Source: UBA8752 sp002172485
GTDB taxonomy: Bacteria > Bacteroidota > Bacteroidia > Flavobacteriales_D > Sanyastnellaceae
Direction: 5' to 3'
Length of the DNA: 64,000 nt
Assembly: GCA_042089915.1 (NCBI GenBank)
Contig: JBELJZ010000010.1
Coordinates: forward strand, 21,699-85,698
In this document: in pieces, positions 1 through 8,715 of the stretch
Layout of the letters: every line of letters starts with the position of its first letter
How positions within the stretch are numbered: position 1 is the first letter of the stretch
Program-made: the position numbers and the translations under genes
The notes under the pieces: model-generated
Database searches by the model: none
The model's input: only the letters and a program-made list of their open reading frames with translations
What the model was told of the DNA's origin: nothing

Positions 1-1860
1 CGTTTCGGCCTGCTCCGCATCGGGATCTTTCTCGACCCGGAGGTTGTCAATGATGAATCGCTGGCGGTCCGGCGTGTTCTTTCCCATGAAGAAGGCCAGC
101 ATGTCGTCCAACTGGTGCTCTCCTCCGAGGTCCACGGGGTCCAAGCGGATGTCCTCTCCGATGAAGTGGGAGAATTCGTCCGGGCTGATTTCACCCAATC
201 CCTTGAATCGGGTGATTTCCGGCTTCGGCCCCAGCGCGGCAATGGCTTCGACCCGCTCCTCCTCGGAGTAGCAGTAGCGGGTTTCCTTTTTGTTGCGGAC
301 CCTGAAGAGCGGCGTCTGCAGCACGTAGAGGTGTCCTTTCCGCACCAGGTCCGGGAAGAACTGGAGGAAGAACGTCATCAGGAGAATGCGGATGTGCATG
401 CCGTCGACGTCCGCATCCGTGGCAATCACCACGTTGTTGTAGCGCAAGCCGTCCAATCCGTCCTCGATGTCCAAGGCCGCCTGAAGGAGGTTGAACTCCT
501 CGTTCTCGTAAACCACCTTCTTGGTAAGCCCGTAACAGTTGAGCGGTTTGCCCTTCAGGGAGAAGACCGCCTGGGTGTTGACGTCGCGGGCCTTGGTGAT
601 GCTGCCGGAAGCACTGTCGCCCTCCGTGATGAAGAGCGTCGATTCTTCGGCGCGGTCGTGCTTTTTGGTGAGGTGCACCCGGCAATCGCGCAGCTTCTTG
701 TTGTGCAGGCTGGCCTTCTTTGCCCGCTCCCGGGCCAGCTTTTTGATGCCAGCCAGGTCCTTCCGCTCTTTTTCGCTCTGCAGGATGCGCTTGAGCAGGG
801 CCTCGGCCGTTTCTGGATTGCGGTGGAGGTGGTTGGCCAGCTCGACTTTCAAGAAGTCGTAGACAAACGAACGCATGCTCGTGCCGCCGGGGCGGATCTC
901 CGAGCTGCCGAGCTTGGTCTTGGTCTGGGACTCGAAGACCGGCTCCTGCACGCGGACAGCAATGGCAGCCATAAGGCCCATGCGGACGTCGCCCGCATCG
1001 TAGTCTTTCTGGTAGAAGTCCCGGACCACCTTGACATAGGCTTCCCGGAGGGCCTTCTGGTGGGTTCCCCCTTGGGTGGTATACTGGCCATTGACGAAGC
1101 TGTAGTGGTCTTCCCCATAAGCCTGGGTGTGGGTCAAGGCCACCTCGATGTCGTCGCCCCTAAGGTGAACGATGGGGTAGCCCGGCTCTGCGCTCAAGTT
1201 CTGCTTGATCAGATCCTTGAGGCCGTCCTCGCTGTGGATTTTCTCTCCATTGAAGACCAGGGTCAGACCGCTGTTGAGGTAGGCGTAATTCCAGAGCAGC
1301 CGCTCCACGTGCTCCCGACGGTACTGGTAGCCTTTGAAAACGCTGGGGTCCGGCTTAAACCACGTGCGGGTTCCATTGCGAAGCGAGGTCTTGGCGATGG
1401 CCTCGTCGTCCTTGAGCACCCCCAATTCAAACCGGGCCGCTTTGACTTCGCCCTCGCGAAAGCTCTCGATTCTGAATTCGGTCGACAGGGCGTTCACGGC
1501 CTTGGTGCCAACCCCGTTCAATCCCACGGTCTTAGAGAAGGCCCCTTCACTGTACTTGGCGCCCGTGTTGATCTTGGACACGCAGTCGACCACGGCGCCA
1601 TGGGGAATGCCCCGGCCATAATCTCGGACTTGCACGGCTCCATCGCGGATGCTGATCTCGATGGTCTTTCCGTTGCCCATGAGGTGCTCGTCGATGCTGT
1701 TGTCGATGACCTCCTTGAGCAGCACGTAAATGCCGTCATCTGCACTCACGCCGTCGCCGAGCTTGCCGATGTACATGCCCGGACGGAGCCGAATGTGCTC
1801 CTTCCAATCCAGCGACCGGATGTCGCTCTCTGTGTAATTCTGTCCTGCTTGCTTCGCCAC
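1..1860 (-). CDS. parE: DNA topoisomerase IV subunit B (ParE), 3' end cut by the window
   Basis: ATPase subunit of the type IIA topoisomerase that decatenates chromosomes; it would partner with ParC, which is not in the window. The reverse-strand reading opens with a GHKL ATPase region: 'LRPGMYIGKLGDGVSADDG' and 'EVIDNSIDEHL' (the Asn-containing ATP motif), then 'GRGIPHG' and 'GLNGVGTKAVNAL'. The other end reads 'AFFMGKNTPDRQRFIIDNL', the tail typical of the Bacteroidota ParE form rather than GyrB, so only a few residues should be missing. The start is GTG at 1860, because an in-frame stop lies near 1906 and no ATG occurs between. 620 codons are visible. A TACTTTTC box sits 23 nt upstream of the start. 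The family call is firm; ParE over GyrB is inferred from the tail and N-terminus. Confidence 0.9.
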   Translation of the reverse strand, partial: MAKQAGQNYTESDIRSLDWKEHIRLRPGMYIGKLGDGVSADDGIYVLLKEVIDNSIDEHLMGNGKTIEISIRDGAVQVRDYGRGIPHGAVVDCVSKINTGAKYSEGAFSKTVGLNGVGTKAVNALSTEFRIESFREGEVKAARFELGVLKDDEAIAKTSLRNGTRTWFKPDPSVFKGYQYRREHVERLLWNYAYLNSGLTLVFNGEKIHSEDGLKDLIKQNLSAEPGYPIVHLRGDDIEVALTHTQAYGEDHYSFVNGQYTTQGGTHQKALREAYVKVVRDFYQKDYDAGDVRMGLMAAIAVRVQEPVFESQTKTKLGSSEIRPGGTSMRSFVYDFLKVELANHLHRNPETAEALLKRILQSEKERKDLAGIKKLARERAKKASLHNKKLRDCRVHLTKKHDRAEESTLFITEGDSASGSITKARDVNTQAVFSLKGKPLNCYGLTKKVVYENEEFNLLQAALDIEDGLDGLRYNNVVIATDADVDGMHIRILLMTFFLQFFPDLVRKGHLYVLQTPLFRVRNKKETRYCYSEEERVEAIAALGPKPEITRFKGLGEISPDEFSHFIGEDIRLDPVDLGGEHQLDDMLAFFMGKNTPDRQRFIIDNLRVEKDPDAEQAET

Positions 1861-1883
1861 GTGCCGGTTCCGTTTGAGACCAC

Positions 1884-1891
1884 GAAAAGTA
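1884..1891 (-). promoter_or_regulatory. Putative -7 promoter box of parE
   Basis: TACTTTTC read on the minus strand, one mismatch from the Bacteroidota -7 consensus TAnnTTTG, 23 nt before the GTG start. No clear TTG -33 element is seen at the usual distance. Confidence 0.4.
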
Positions 1892-2041
1892 GGGTGAAGC
1901 CGCTGTCATCGGGGGTTTCGAAAGAATCCGTTTTCCACACGCGGCCGCATTCTTTCCCGATGACGATGACAAATCTCATCAGGCTTGATCGGCCCAGACC
2001 CTGCCCATCGAGCAATATCCTGCTTAGATTGTTGTACGTAC

Positions 2042-4543
2042 ATGGACGGTTCGCATTTCTTCCTGTCTCTTCTGTTGGTTTTTCTATCTCCTCTGGGCGC
2101 CCAATCGCAATGGCACCGTGCCCTGCCTGATGTCCAAAGCGCAGGATGGCGCACTGGAGCGGTAGACACCCCCCAAGACCGGGAAGCCATTCCAGCAGCC
2201 CGCGCGGTGGCCTACGATCATGCCGCTCTGGTCGATATCCTGACCAGCGCCCCCGCCGAATGGGACGAAGTCACCCGCTCCGGCACGCGTCTCGAGAACA
2301 GCCCTGTCCGCATCGCCCTGCCGATGCCCGCCGAACGGAATGGACTTCGTTGGCATGAACACTCCTTCCGCATCGTCCGGTCCGACGTGCTCCATCCTGA
2401 GTTGGCTGCCCGTTACCCCGGCATCTCGAGCTACCTCGTCCAATCCGAGCGGAACGCCCTCATTTTTGGCCGCATCGACTTGGGTAATCACGGATTCCAC
2501 GGCATCCTTCACACCCCAGGCGGTTCCGTGTACATCGACCCTTGGCAGCGTGGTAAAACAGACCAATTGATGGTCTACACCCGCGCCGAATTCATGGCTT
2601 CGACATCAAAGCGGCGGGAAGGCTGTGAAGTCCGCATGATGGGCATCGGCAAAATGGACGATGCAGATGGACTCCACGATGTGGACGATGGCCGGATCAC
2701 CCAGCGGGTTGGACCGCCGTACGGACCGACGCGACGCAACTACGCTTTGGCCTTGGCTTGCACCGGCGAATACGGACAATTCCATGGCGGCACGGTGTCC
2801 TCGGTGCTGTCGGCCATGAACACCACCATCAACCGGATCAACAGCATCGTGGAACCAGAACTGGCCATTCGGCTCAACCTCGTCCCCAACAACGACCAGC
2901 TGATCTTCCTCAACGGCGCGACCGACCCCTACACGAACTCGAGCACCACGGCCATGCTCAGCCAGAACCAGTCCACCATCGATGGCACCATCGGTTCCAA
3001 CCAATATGACATCGGGCACGTCTTCTCCACCGGAGGCGGTGGTGTCGCTTACCTCGGTTCCGTCTGCACCGCCCTCAAAGCCGGCGGAGTCAGCGGACTT
3101 TCGGCCCCCATTGGCGACCCTTTTGATGTGGATTACGTGGGCCACGAAATGGGACACCAGTTCGGGTGCAACCACACCTTCAACAACTCCTGCAGTGACA
3201 ACCGGTCCAGCAACACGGCCTACGAGCCTGGCAGCGGGTCCACGATCATGAGCTACAGCGGCATTTGCTCGCCCAACCTGCAAAACCTGTCCGACGACGT
3301 GTACCATGTGCACAGCCTCATCGAGGCATCGGATTACCTGCACAGTGGATTCGGCAACTCGTGCGCCACGCAAGTCAGCAGCGGAAACAGCGCGCCCACC
3401 GTCTCCGTAGGCGCCTCGGCGTTCTCCATTCCCAAATCCACGCCGTTCGAGCTGACCGCCACGGCCAGCGACCCGAATCCAGATGACACCCTCACTTACA
3501 GTTGGGAGCAGTACAACCTCGGACCTGCGACTTCGTTGGGGGACAACGATTTGAACAACCCTTCTGGAAACGCACCCTGCATCCGATCCCTCCCCCCTTC
3601 CTCCAGCCCTACGCGGGTGGTTCCAAAGCTGTCCAGCCTCCTCAATAACCAGACCTCCTTTGGGGAGTTCCTCCCGGACTACAGCCGTACCCTCACATTC
3701 AAGTGTACCGTGCGCGACAACAACCCCGGCTGCGGTGGCGTCTCGATGGCCACCAAGAATTTCCTCGTGGACGGCAATACAGGCCCCTTCGTGGTGACAT
3801 ATCCCAATTCCAACATCACCCGGCCAGGCAACTCCAACCTGACCATCACGTGGGATGTGGCGGGAACCGATGGCGGAAATGTGAATTGCGCCTCTGTGGA
3901 CATCTACTGCAGCGTGGATGGTGGCAACAATTGGCCCTACCTCTTGGCCGAAGCGGTTCCCAATGACGGGGAGCACGTTGTCTTGCTTCCTGGGGTGGCA
4001 TCTTCTCAAGCCCGCATCAAGGTCAAGGGCCATGGGAACATCTTCTTTGACGTCTCCAACAGCAACTTCATCCTCGATGCGGTTCAAGGATGCACCGACC
4101 CCGTCGCCTGCAACTTTCTCGAGATTGCCATCATCGACGATGGATCCTGCATCCCTCCTGCGACGCTTTACGCCGATGTGGATGGAGATGGCTTTGGCAA
4201 TGCCACAGTGACCACCACGGGATGTGAAAGCAACCTCATTGGTTTCGTCACAAACGCAACCGATTGCGACGATTCTCGTAATGACGTCTATCCCGGCGCT
4301 CCGGGGACGCAGGATGGCGTCGACAATGACTGCAGTGGTGGCCCCCTTTCACCGGAAGAAGCCGCCGACTGCCCAGAAGACCTCGATGACGATGGTCTTG
4401 TGAACGTCAATGACATCCTCCTGATCCTCGGTGAGTTTGGTTGCGCGGTGGATTGTACGTTCGATTTGAACGGCATCAACGGCGTGGACGTGGGCGACTT
4501 CTTGCTCCTCCTCGGAGCCTATGGATTGCCCTGTTCGAACTGA
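2042..4543 (+). CDS. Secreted reprolysin-like zinc metallopeptidase with Cys-repeat, MopE-like and dockerin-like C-terminus
   Basis: Predicted extracellular zinc endopeptidase, 833 aa. The ATG at 2042 gives a clean signal peptide (MDGSHFFLSLLLVFLSPLGA). A longer frame from 1985 would put 19 polar residues ahead of it. The zinc motif 'HEMGHQFGCNH' (HExxHxxGxxH) near residue 368 and a Met-turn 'IMSYSGIC' place it in the M12B/reprolysin-like group. Ig-like beta domains follow. The C-terminus has one 'GCTDPVACNF..DDGSC' repeat, a MopE-like stretch ('DVDGDGFGN...DCDDSRNDVYPGAPG') and two dockerin-like Ca-binding loops ('DLDDDGLVNVNDILLIL', 'DLNGINGVDVGDFLLLL'). It lacks the usual T9SS type A domain. 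The next gene ends in the same module arrangement 30 bp downstream, so the two are probably co-expressed surface proteins. Substrate unknown. Confidence 0.85.
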   Translation: MDGSHFFLSLLLVFLSPLGAQSQWHRALPDVQSAGWRTGAVDTPQDREAIPAARAVAYDHAALVDILTSAPAEWDEVTRSGTRLENSPVRIALPMPAERNGLRWHEHSFRIVRSDVLHPELAARYPGISSYLVQSERNALIFGRIDLGNHGFHGILHTPGGSVYIDPWQRGKTDQLMVYTRAEFMASTSKRREGCEVRMMGIGKMDDADGLHDVDDGRITQRVGPPYGPTRRNYALALACTGEYGQFHGGTVSSVLSAMNTTINRINSIVEPELAIRLNLVPNNDQLIFLNGATDPYTNSSTTAMLSQNQSTIDGTIGSNQYDIGHVFSTGGGGVAYLGSVCTALKAGGVSGLSAPIGDPFDVDYVGHEMGHQFGCNHTFNNSCSDNRSSNTAYEPGSGSTIMSYSGICSPNLQNLSDDVYHVHSLIEASDYLHSGFGNSCATQVSSGNSAPTVSVGASAFSIPKSTPFELTATASDPNPDDTLTYSWEQYNLGPATSLGDNDLNNPSGNAPCIRSLPPSSSPTRVVPKLSSLLNNQTSFGEFLPDYSRTLTFKCTVRDNNPGCGGVSMATKNFLVDGNTGPFVVTYPNSNITRPGNSNLTITWDVAGTDGGNVNCASVDIYCSVDGGNNWPYLLAEAVPNDGEHVVLLPGVASSQARIKVKGHGNIFFDVSNSNFILDAVQGCTDPVACNFLEIAIIDDGSCIPPATLYADVDGDGFGNATVTTTGCESNLIGFVTNATDCDDSRNDVYPGAPGTQDGVDNDCSGGPLSPEEAADCPEDLDDDGLVNVNDILLILGEFGCAVDCTFDLNGINGVDVGDFLLLLGAYGLPCSN

Positions 4544-4572
4544 CACCCCTTCAGGGGAATGGACTTTGCCCC

Positions 4573-7500
4573 ATGCACCGCAACGCACAACGCATTCAAA
4601 TGTCTGGCTCCACCATGCTCACGGTGGCAGCTTGGATGTGCCTGTCCACCAGTGTGATGTCACAAGGTCCGCAGCATTGGTCCGAAGCCATGCGCGACCC
4701 GTCCATCCCGGTCGACAGTGTCGAGGCCCTGTTCGAGGCAGCTTGGTCGCTGGAGCAGGCGGAACGCGGCAAGGGAATGAAACCGTTTCAGCGGTGGCTC
4801 GCCTTTGCCAAACCCCGGTGCGCAGCGGATGGCACCCGGCCTGTCAATGGCTTGGTGCTCCGCGCCCTTGAAGCTGCTGAAGAAGACCGGGCAGCAGAAT
4901 CCGCCCAACGCAGCACAACGGATCCAGTCTGGGAATATGCCGGACCGACGGGTCCCACCGGACTGGGCGGCAGTGGCCGATTGAACCGATTGGTAGACCG
5001 ACCCGGTGTCCCCTCCGAATGGTGGGCTTGCGCCCCGGCCGGCGGACTGTGGCGGACCTCCGATGAAGGCCAGACTTGGGTGCCCATGGGCAACGGCCAA
5101 TTGGAGTCGATTGGTGTCACGGACGTCGCTTTTCACCCGACGGATTCCGACCGGCTTTGGATTGCGACAGGCGATGGCGATTTTGGAGACACGCGGTCCA
5201 TCGGCATTTGGACAAGCGCCGATGGGGGCGACATCTGGACCTCCACCGGCCTGGACTGGGCTCCCTTCATGGGACGGACGCTGTCGCGCATCCTCGTTCA
5301 CCCCCAGCACCCCGATACCCTTTGGGCTGCATCCAGTCTCGGGATTTACCGCAGCGTGGACGGCGGAGACCAATGGTCGCGCACCCTGACGGGCAACATG
5401 GCCTCGCTTGAGGTGGACCCCGCAGATCCCAGTCACCTGTTGGCCGGGGCTTTCGGCAATGCCGTGGCGGAGAGCCACGATGCGGGCGCGACGTGGAGCA
5501 CCGGCTACCTCAATGGAGAGAGCTATGGCCTGAGCCGCATTGCCCTCGCCTTTGCACCTTCAGACCCCGCCACGGTGTACGCCCTCGCGGGCAAGATTTC
5601 GGACCAAGGATTTGCGGGCCTGTGGCGGAGCCAGGATGGTGGGACCACATGGAACGCACAAGTCTTGGAAGGCGATGGCCCCAACCTGCTCGGCTGGACG
5701 GTCGGAGGCACCGACATGGGTGGCCAGGCGTGGTATGACCTCAGCCTCGCCGTCCATCCAGACGATGCCGACCGCGTGTTCGCCGGCGGCGTCAACCTTT
5801 GGGAATCTTCCGATGCCGGGACATCCTGGAATTGCGCCGGACACTGGTACTCCGGTGGGGACCTCCCCTACCTCCACGCGGACCAACACGGGATCCGGTT
5901 CTTGCCGGACGGACAGCTCCTTGTCGCCAATGATGGCGGCGCCTTTCGTTTCGACCCCGATGCCCAAGTGTCCGAGGACCTGAGTGCTGGCCTCGCCATT
6001 GCGCAGGCCTATCGCGTGGATGCCGACCCCCTCGCCATGGACCGGTTCATTGCAGGCACGCAAGACAACGGCACCTTTCTGAAACACGATGGCCAATGGG
6101 AACACGTCTTGGGTGGCGACGGGTTTGATTGCGCGTTCCATGCGGAATTGCCAGACGTCGTCTACGCCTCTCTGTATTACGGCCAGTTGTTTCGCTCCGA
6201 TGATGGCGGCAATGCCTTTCAGCAAATCGCGGGCAATGCCGGTGTGGACCAGGATGCTGCAGGGGCCTGGTTGACACCCTGGGCCATCAGTGCATTCAAT
6301 CCGGACTGGGTGTACGCCGCCAAAGACCGGGTCTACCGCTCTACAGACCGCGGTGAGAACTGGACAGCACTCGGATCCATTCCCGGCGGAGACTGCACGG
6401 CATTGGCCCTGACCGCGAGCGATGTCAGCCGCCTCTACGTGGCCAAGGAGTACACCTTGTACCGAAGCGCCAATGGCCAGGACTTCACCGCATTGGACGT
6501 CCCCAACGGATTCGCCCACATCACCGACATCGAAGTTGCCCCATCGGATGCCGATGAACTTTGGATCAGCTTGTCCAACTACACGTCTGCCACCAAGGTG
6601 CTTCACTCCACCGATGGTGGCGACTCCTGGACTTCCATCTCCAATGGACTTCCACCTGCCCCCATCAACACCTTGGCCATCGACGTGGCGGGGTCCGGTG
6701 ACGTCTATGCAGGAACGGATGTCGGCATTTACCACCTGGCCGAAGGCAGCTCGGATTGGGTTCGCTTGTCCGAAGGGTTGCCCAATGTGGTCGTGACCGA
6801 CCTCGTCCTGCACGCCCCCTCCGGCAGATTGGTCGCCGCCACCTATGGCCGTGGGCTGTACACCTTGGACCTCCCCGATCCGCCCAGTCTGGATGCGGCA
6901 CTGGGCCGCTTGCTTTCGCCCCGCGGCGCCCACTGTGATTCTGTGGTGCACCCTGTGTTGCCCGTCTACAACCTCGGCACAGAACCCCTGCACCAATTGG
7001 CCTTGACATACGGCCATTTCGGAGGCGCATCCAGGGACACGCTGTGGAACGGACTGATCCCTCCAGGAGGCAGCCTTCACTTGTCTTTGGACCCTGTGGA
7101 GGCACCCGAGGGTTGGTCGGACTTCACCGTGCTTCTTACTGAAGTGGACGGGCAGCCCGACGAGCGAACCGCCAACAACACCCGGTCCGAACGTTCTCTC
7201 CGCATCGCGGATGCCGTGGACATCGTCGTCTCCTTCACCACGGATTGTTTTGCATCGCAACATGGATGGGTCCTGCGCGACCCGTTGGGGCGTGTTTTGC
7301 ACCGCAGTGGTTGGCTCCCGCCGCAAGCGACCTCCGTGGACACCCTGTGTGTGCCCGCCGCGGCGTGTCTGGAATTTGAGGTACACCAAGATCAACTCAG
7401 CGGCTACGAGAGCTTGATGGCCGACTGTGCTGCACCACTGGATTTCTCTCTGACCTTGTTGGGTGAGAGCGCGCCCTTCCTTGCCGCACCGAATGCCGGC

Positions 7501-8688
7501 GTGGTGGACCATTACACGTTCTGTACGGACGCTTTGGACACCGGAGGCTGCACCGACTCCTACGCGAGCAATTATGCCCCGGATGCCCTCTTCGACGATG
7601 GCACGTGCGAGCCCACTTGCTACCCTCTGATCATCCAGATGAATGCTGGCTGTGCGCCTGAGGAGAACGGCTGGAGCCTGAATCCGGACGGCTTGGCCAT
7701 CGCGCCCGGCGGTGTACCCTCAGGCCTTGCAGAGTGGACGCTGTGCTTGGAAGGGGGATGCCGGGACTTTGTGCTCCTCGATGTTGCGGCCAATGGATGG
7801 GATTTCGAATGTGGGCCGACTCAGCTGTCTCTCTTTCTCGGTGCGGATACCCTCTTCCACGAGGTCAATCCGGCCTTTACCAGTGCCATCCCCATTGAAA
7901 TTTGCCTTCCCCCCACCAGCCTGACCGGCTGCATGGAGCCCGAAGCGTGCAACTTCAATCCGGCCGCGGACGCGCCCGGGGATTGCGACTTCTCCTGCTA
8001 TGGCTGCACGTCCTCCACGGCATGCAACTACGACCCGGAAGCCACCCGGAGCGATGCGAGTTGCATCCAAGCCTCGGGCTGCACCCACCCAGCCGCTTGC
8101 AACTTCGACCTGTTCGCACTGTGCGACGATGGTGGCTGCACCTTCCCGGAGGAAGGCCTTGACTGCGCAGGCCAATGCCTCAGCGGCGATGCCGATGGCG
8201 ATGGGGTCTGCGACGGAGACGAATTTTCGGGATGCACCCATATGGATGCCTGCAACTTCACACCCGGCGCCACAGAAGACGACGGCTCGTGCTTCTTTCC
8301 GACCGAAGCTTGGCCGGATCTGGACGGCGATGGGTTCGGAGACATTGCCCTCGGGTCCGCGCAGCCTTTCTGCGGGGTTCCTCCTCCCGGCTGGGTGACC
8401 ATCCCCGGGGATTGCAACGATGGAAGCGCCAACTTCTATCCCGGGGCACCGCTCGCCCCCTTGGGCGGTGATGTGAATTGCGACGGGTTCGTGTCTGCTT
8501 CAGAACTCACACCATGTGCCAGTGACTTGAATGGAGATGGCTTGACCGCCATCGACGACCTCCTTGGATTGCTCAGCGAATTCGGGTGCCCAGCGGACTG
8601 TGAGCAAGACGTGGATGGCAATGGGGCCGTGACCAGTGCGGACTTGTTGATTTTGTTGGCTGGATTCGGGACGGAATGCGCGCAGTGA
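4573..8688 (+). CDS. Large secreted Asp-box (BNR/VPS10-like) beta-propeller protein with Cys repeats and dockerin-like end
   Basis: 1371 aa from ATG 4573; ATG 4600 is an alternative that gives a shorter signal peptide. Residues from about 130 to 760 carry many Asp-box motifs (SxDxGxTW type): 'RSVDGGDQWS', 'SHDAGATWST', 'RSQDGGTTWN', 'ESSDAGTSWN', 'RSTDRGENWT', 'HSTDGGDSWTS'. This is the pattern of sortilin/VPS10-like multi-bladed propellers in secreted bacterial proteins. A CARDB-like beta region follows, then five cysteine repeats ('GCTDSYASNY', 'GCMEPEACNF', 'GCTSSTACNY', 'GCTHPAACNF', 'GCTHMDACNF', most followed by DDGxC), a MopE-like 'DLDGDGFGD..DCNDG', and dockerin-like 'DLNGDGLTAIDDLLGLL' and 'DVDGNGAVTSADLLILL'. 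Probably an extracellular binding or adhesion protein; ligand unknown. It lies 29 bp after a metallopeptidase gene with the same C-terminal module. Confidence 0.85.
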   Translation: MHRNAQRIQMSGSTMLTVAAWMCLSTSVMSQGPQHWSEAMRDPSIPVDSVEALFEAAWSLEQAERGKGMKPFQRWLAFAKPRCAADGTRPVNGLVLRALEAAEEDRAAESAQRSTTDPVWEYAGPTGPTGLGGSGRLNRLVDRPGVPSEWWACAPAGGLWRTSDEGQTWVPMGNGQLESIGVTDVAFHPTDSDRLWIATGDGDFGDTRSIGIWTSADGGDIWTSTGLDWAPFMGRTLSRILVHPQHPDTLWAASSLGIYRSVDGGDQWSRTLTGNMASLEVDPADPSHLLAGAFGNAVAESHDAGATWSTGYLNGESYGLSRIALAFAPSDPATVYALAGKISDQGFAGLWRSQDGGTTWNAQVLEGDGPNLLGWTVGGTDMGGQAWYDLSLAVHPDDADRVFAGGVNLWESSDAGTSWNCAGHWYSGGDLPYLHADQHGIRFLPDGQLLVANDGGAFRFDPDAQVSEDLSAGLAIAQAYRVDADPLAMDRFIAGTQDNGTFLKHDGQWEHVLGGDGFDCAFHAELPDVVYASLYYGQLFRSDDGGNAFQQIAGNAGVDQDAAGAWLTPWAISAFNPDWVYAAKDRVYRSTDRGENWTALGSIPGGDCTALALTASDVSRLYVAKEYTLYRSANGQDFTALDVPNGFAHITDIEVAPSDADELWISLSNYTSATKVLHSTDGGDSWTSISNGLPPAPINTLAIDVAGSGDVYAGTDVGIYHLAEGSSDWVRLSEGLPNVVVTDLVLHAPSGRLVAATYGRGLYTLDLPDPPSLDAALGRLLSPRGAHCDSVVHPVLPVYNLGTEPLHQLALTYGHFGGASRDTLWNGLIPPGGSLHLSLDPVEAPEGWSDFTVLLTEVDGQPDERTANNTRSERSLRIADAVDIVVSFTTDCFASQHGWVLRDPLGRVLHRSGWLPPQATSVDTLCVPAAACLEFEVHQDQLSGYESLMADCAAPLDFSLTLLGESAPFLAAPNAGVVDHYTFCTDALDTGGCTDSYASNYAPDALFDDGTCEPTCYPLIIQMNAGCAPEENGWSLNPDGLAIAPGGVPSGLAEWTLCLEGGCRDFVLLDVAANGWDFECGPTQLSLFLGADTLFHEVNPAFTSAIPIEICLPPTSLTGCMEPEACNFNPAADAPGDCDFSCYGCTSSTACNYDPEATRSDASCIQASGCTHPAACNFDLFALCDDGGCTFPEEGLDCAGQCLSGDADGDGVCDGDEFSGCTHMDACNFTPGATEDDGSCFFPTEAWPDLDGDGFGDIALGSAQPFCGVPPPGWVTIPGDCNDGSANFYPGAPLAPLGGDVNCDGFVSASELTPCASDLNGDGLTAIDDLLGLLSEFGCPADCEQDVDGNGAVTSADLLILLAGFGTECAQ

Positions 8689-8703
8689 CCGGCGATTTTA
8701 GGC

Positions 8704-8711
8704 GAATTTCA
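8704..8711 (+). promoter_or_regulatory. Putative -7 box of pepD
   Basis: GAATTTCA ends 4 nt before the pepD ATG. It resembles GAATTTCG before tamB and CAAATTCG before the small gene at 22716. It is a weak match to TAnnTTTG, but its spacing to the start is the one repeated across the window. Confidence 0.3.
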
Positions 8712-8715
8712 CGGC

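Noticed and set aside
115..2130. 671-codon open frame on the plus strand across parE
   Set aside because: It is antisense to a clear topoisomerase gene and reads as low-complexity Val/Leu/Asp-rich sequence without motifs; long antisense frames are expected at this GC content.
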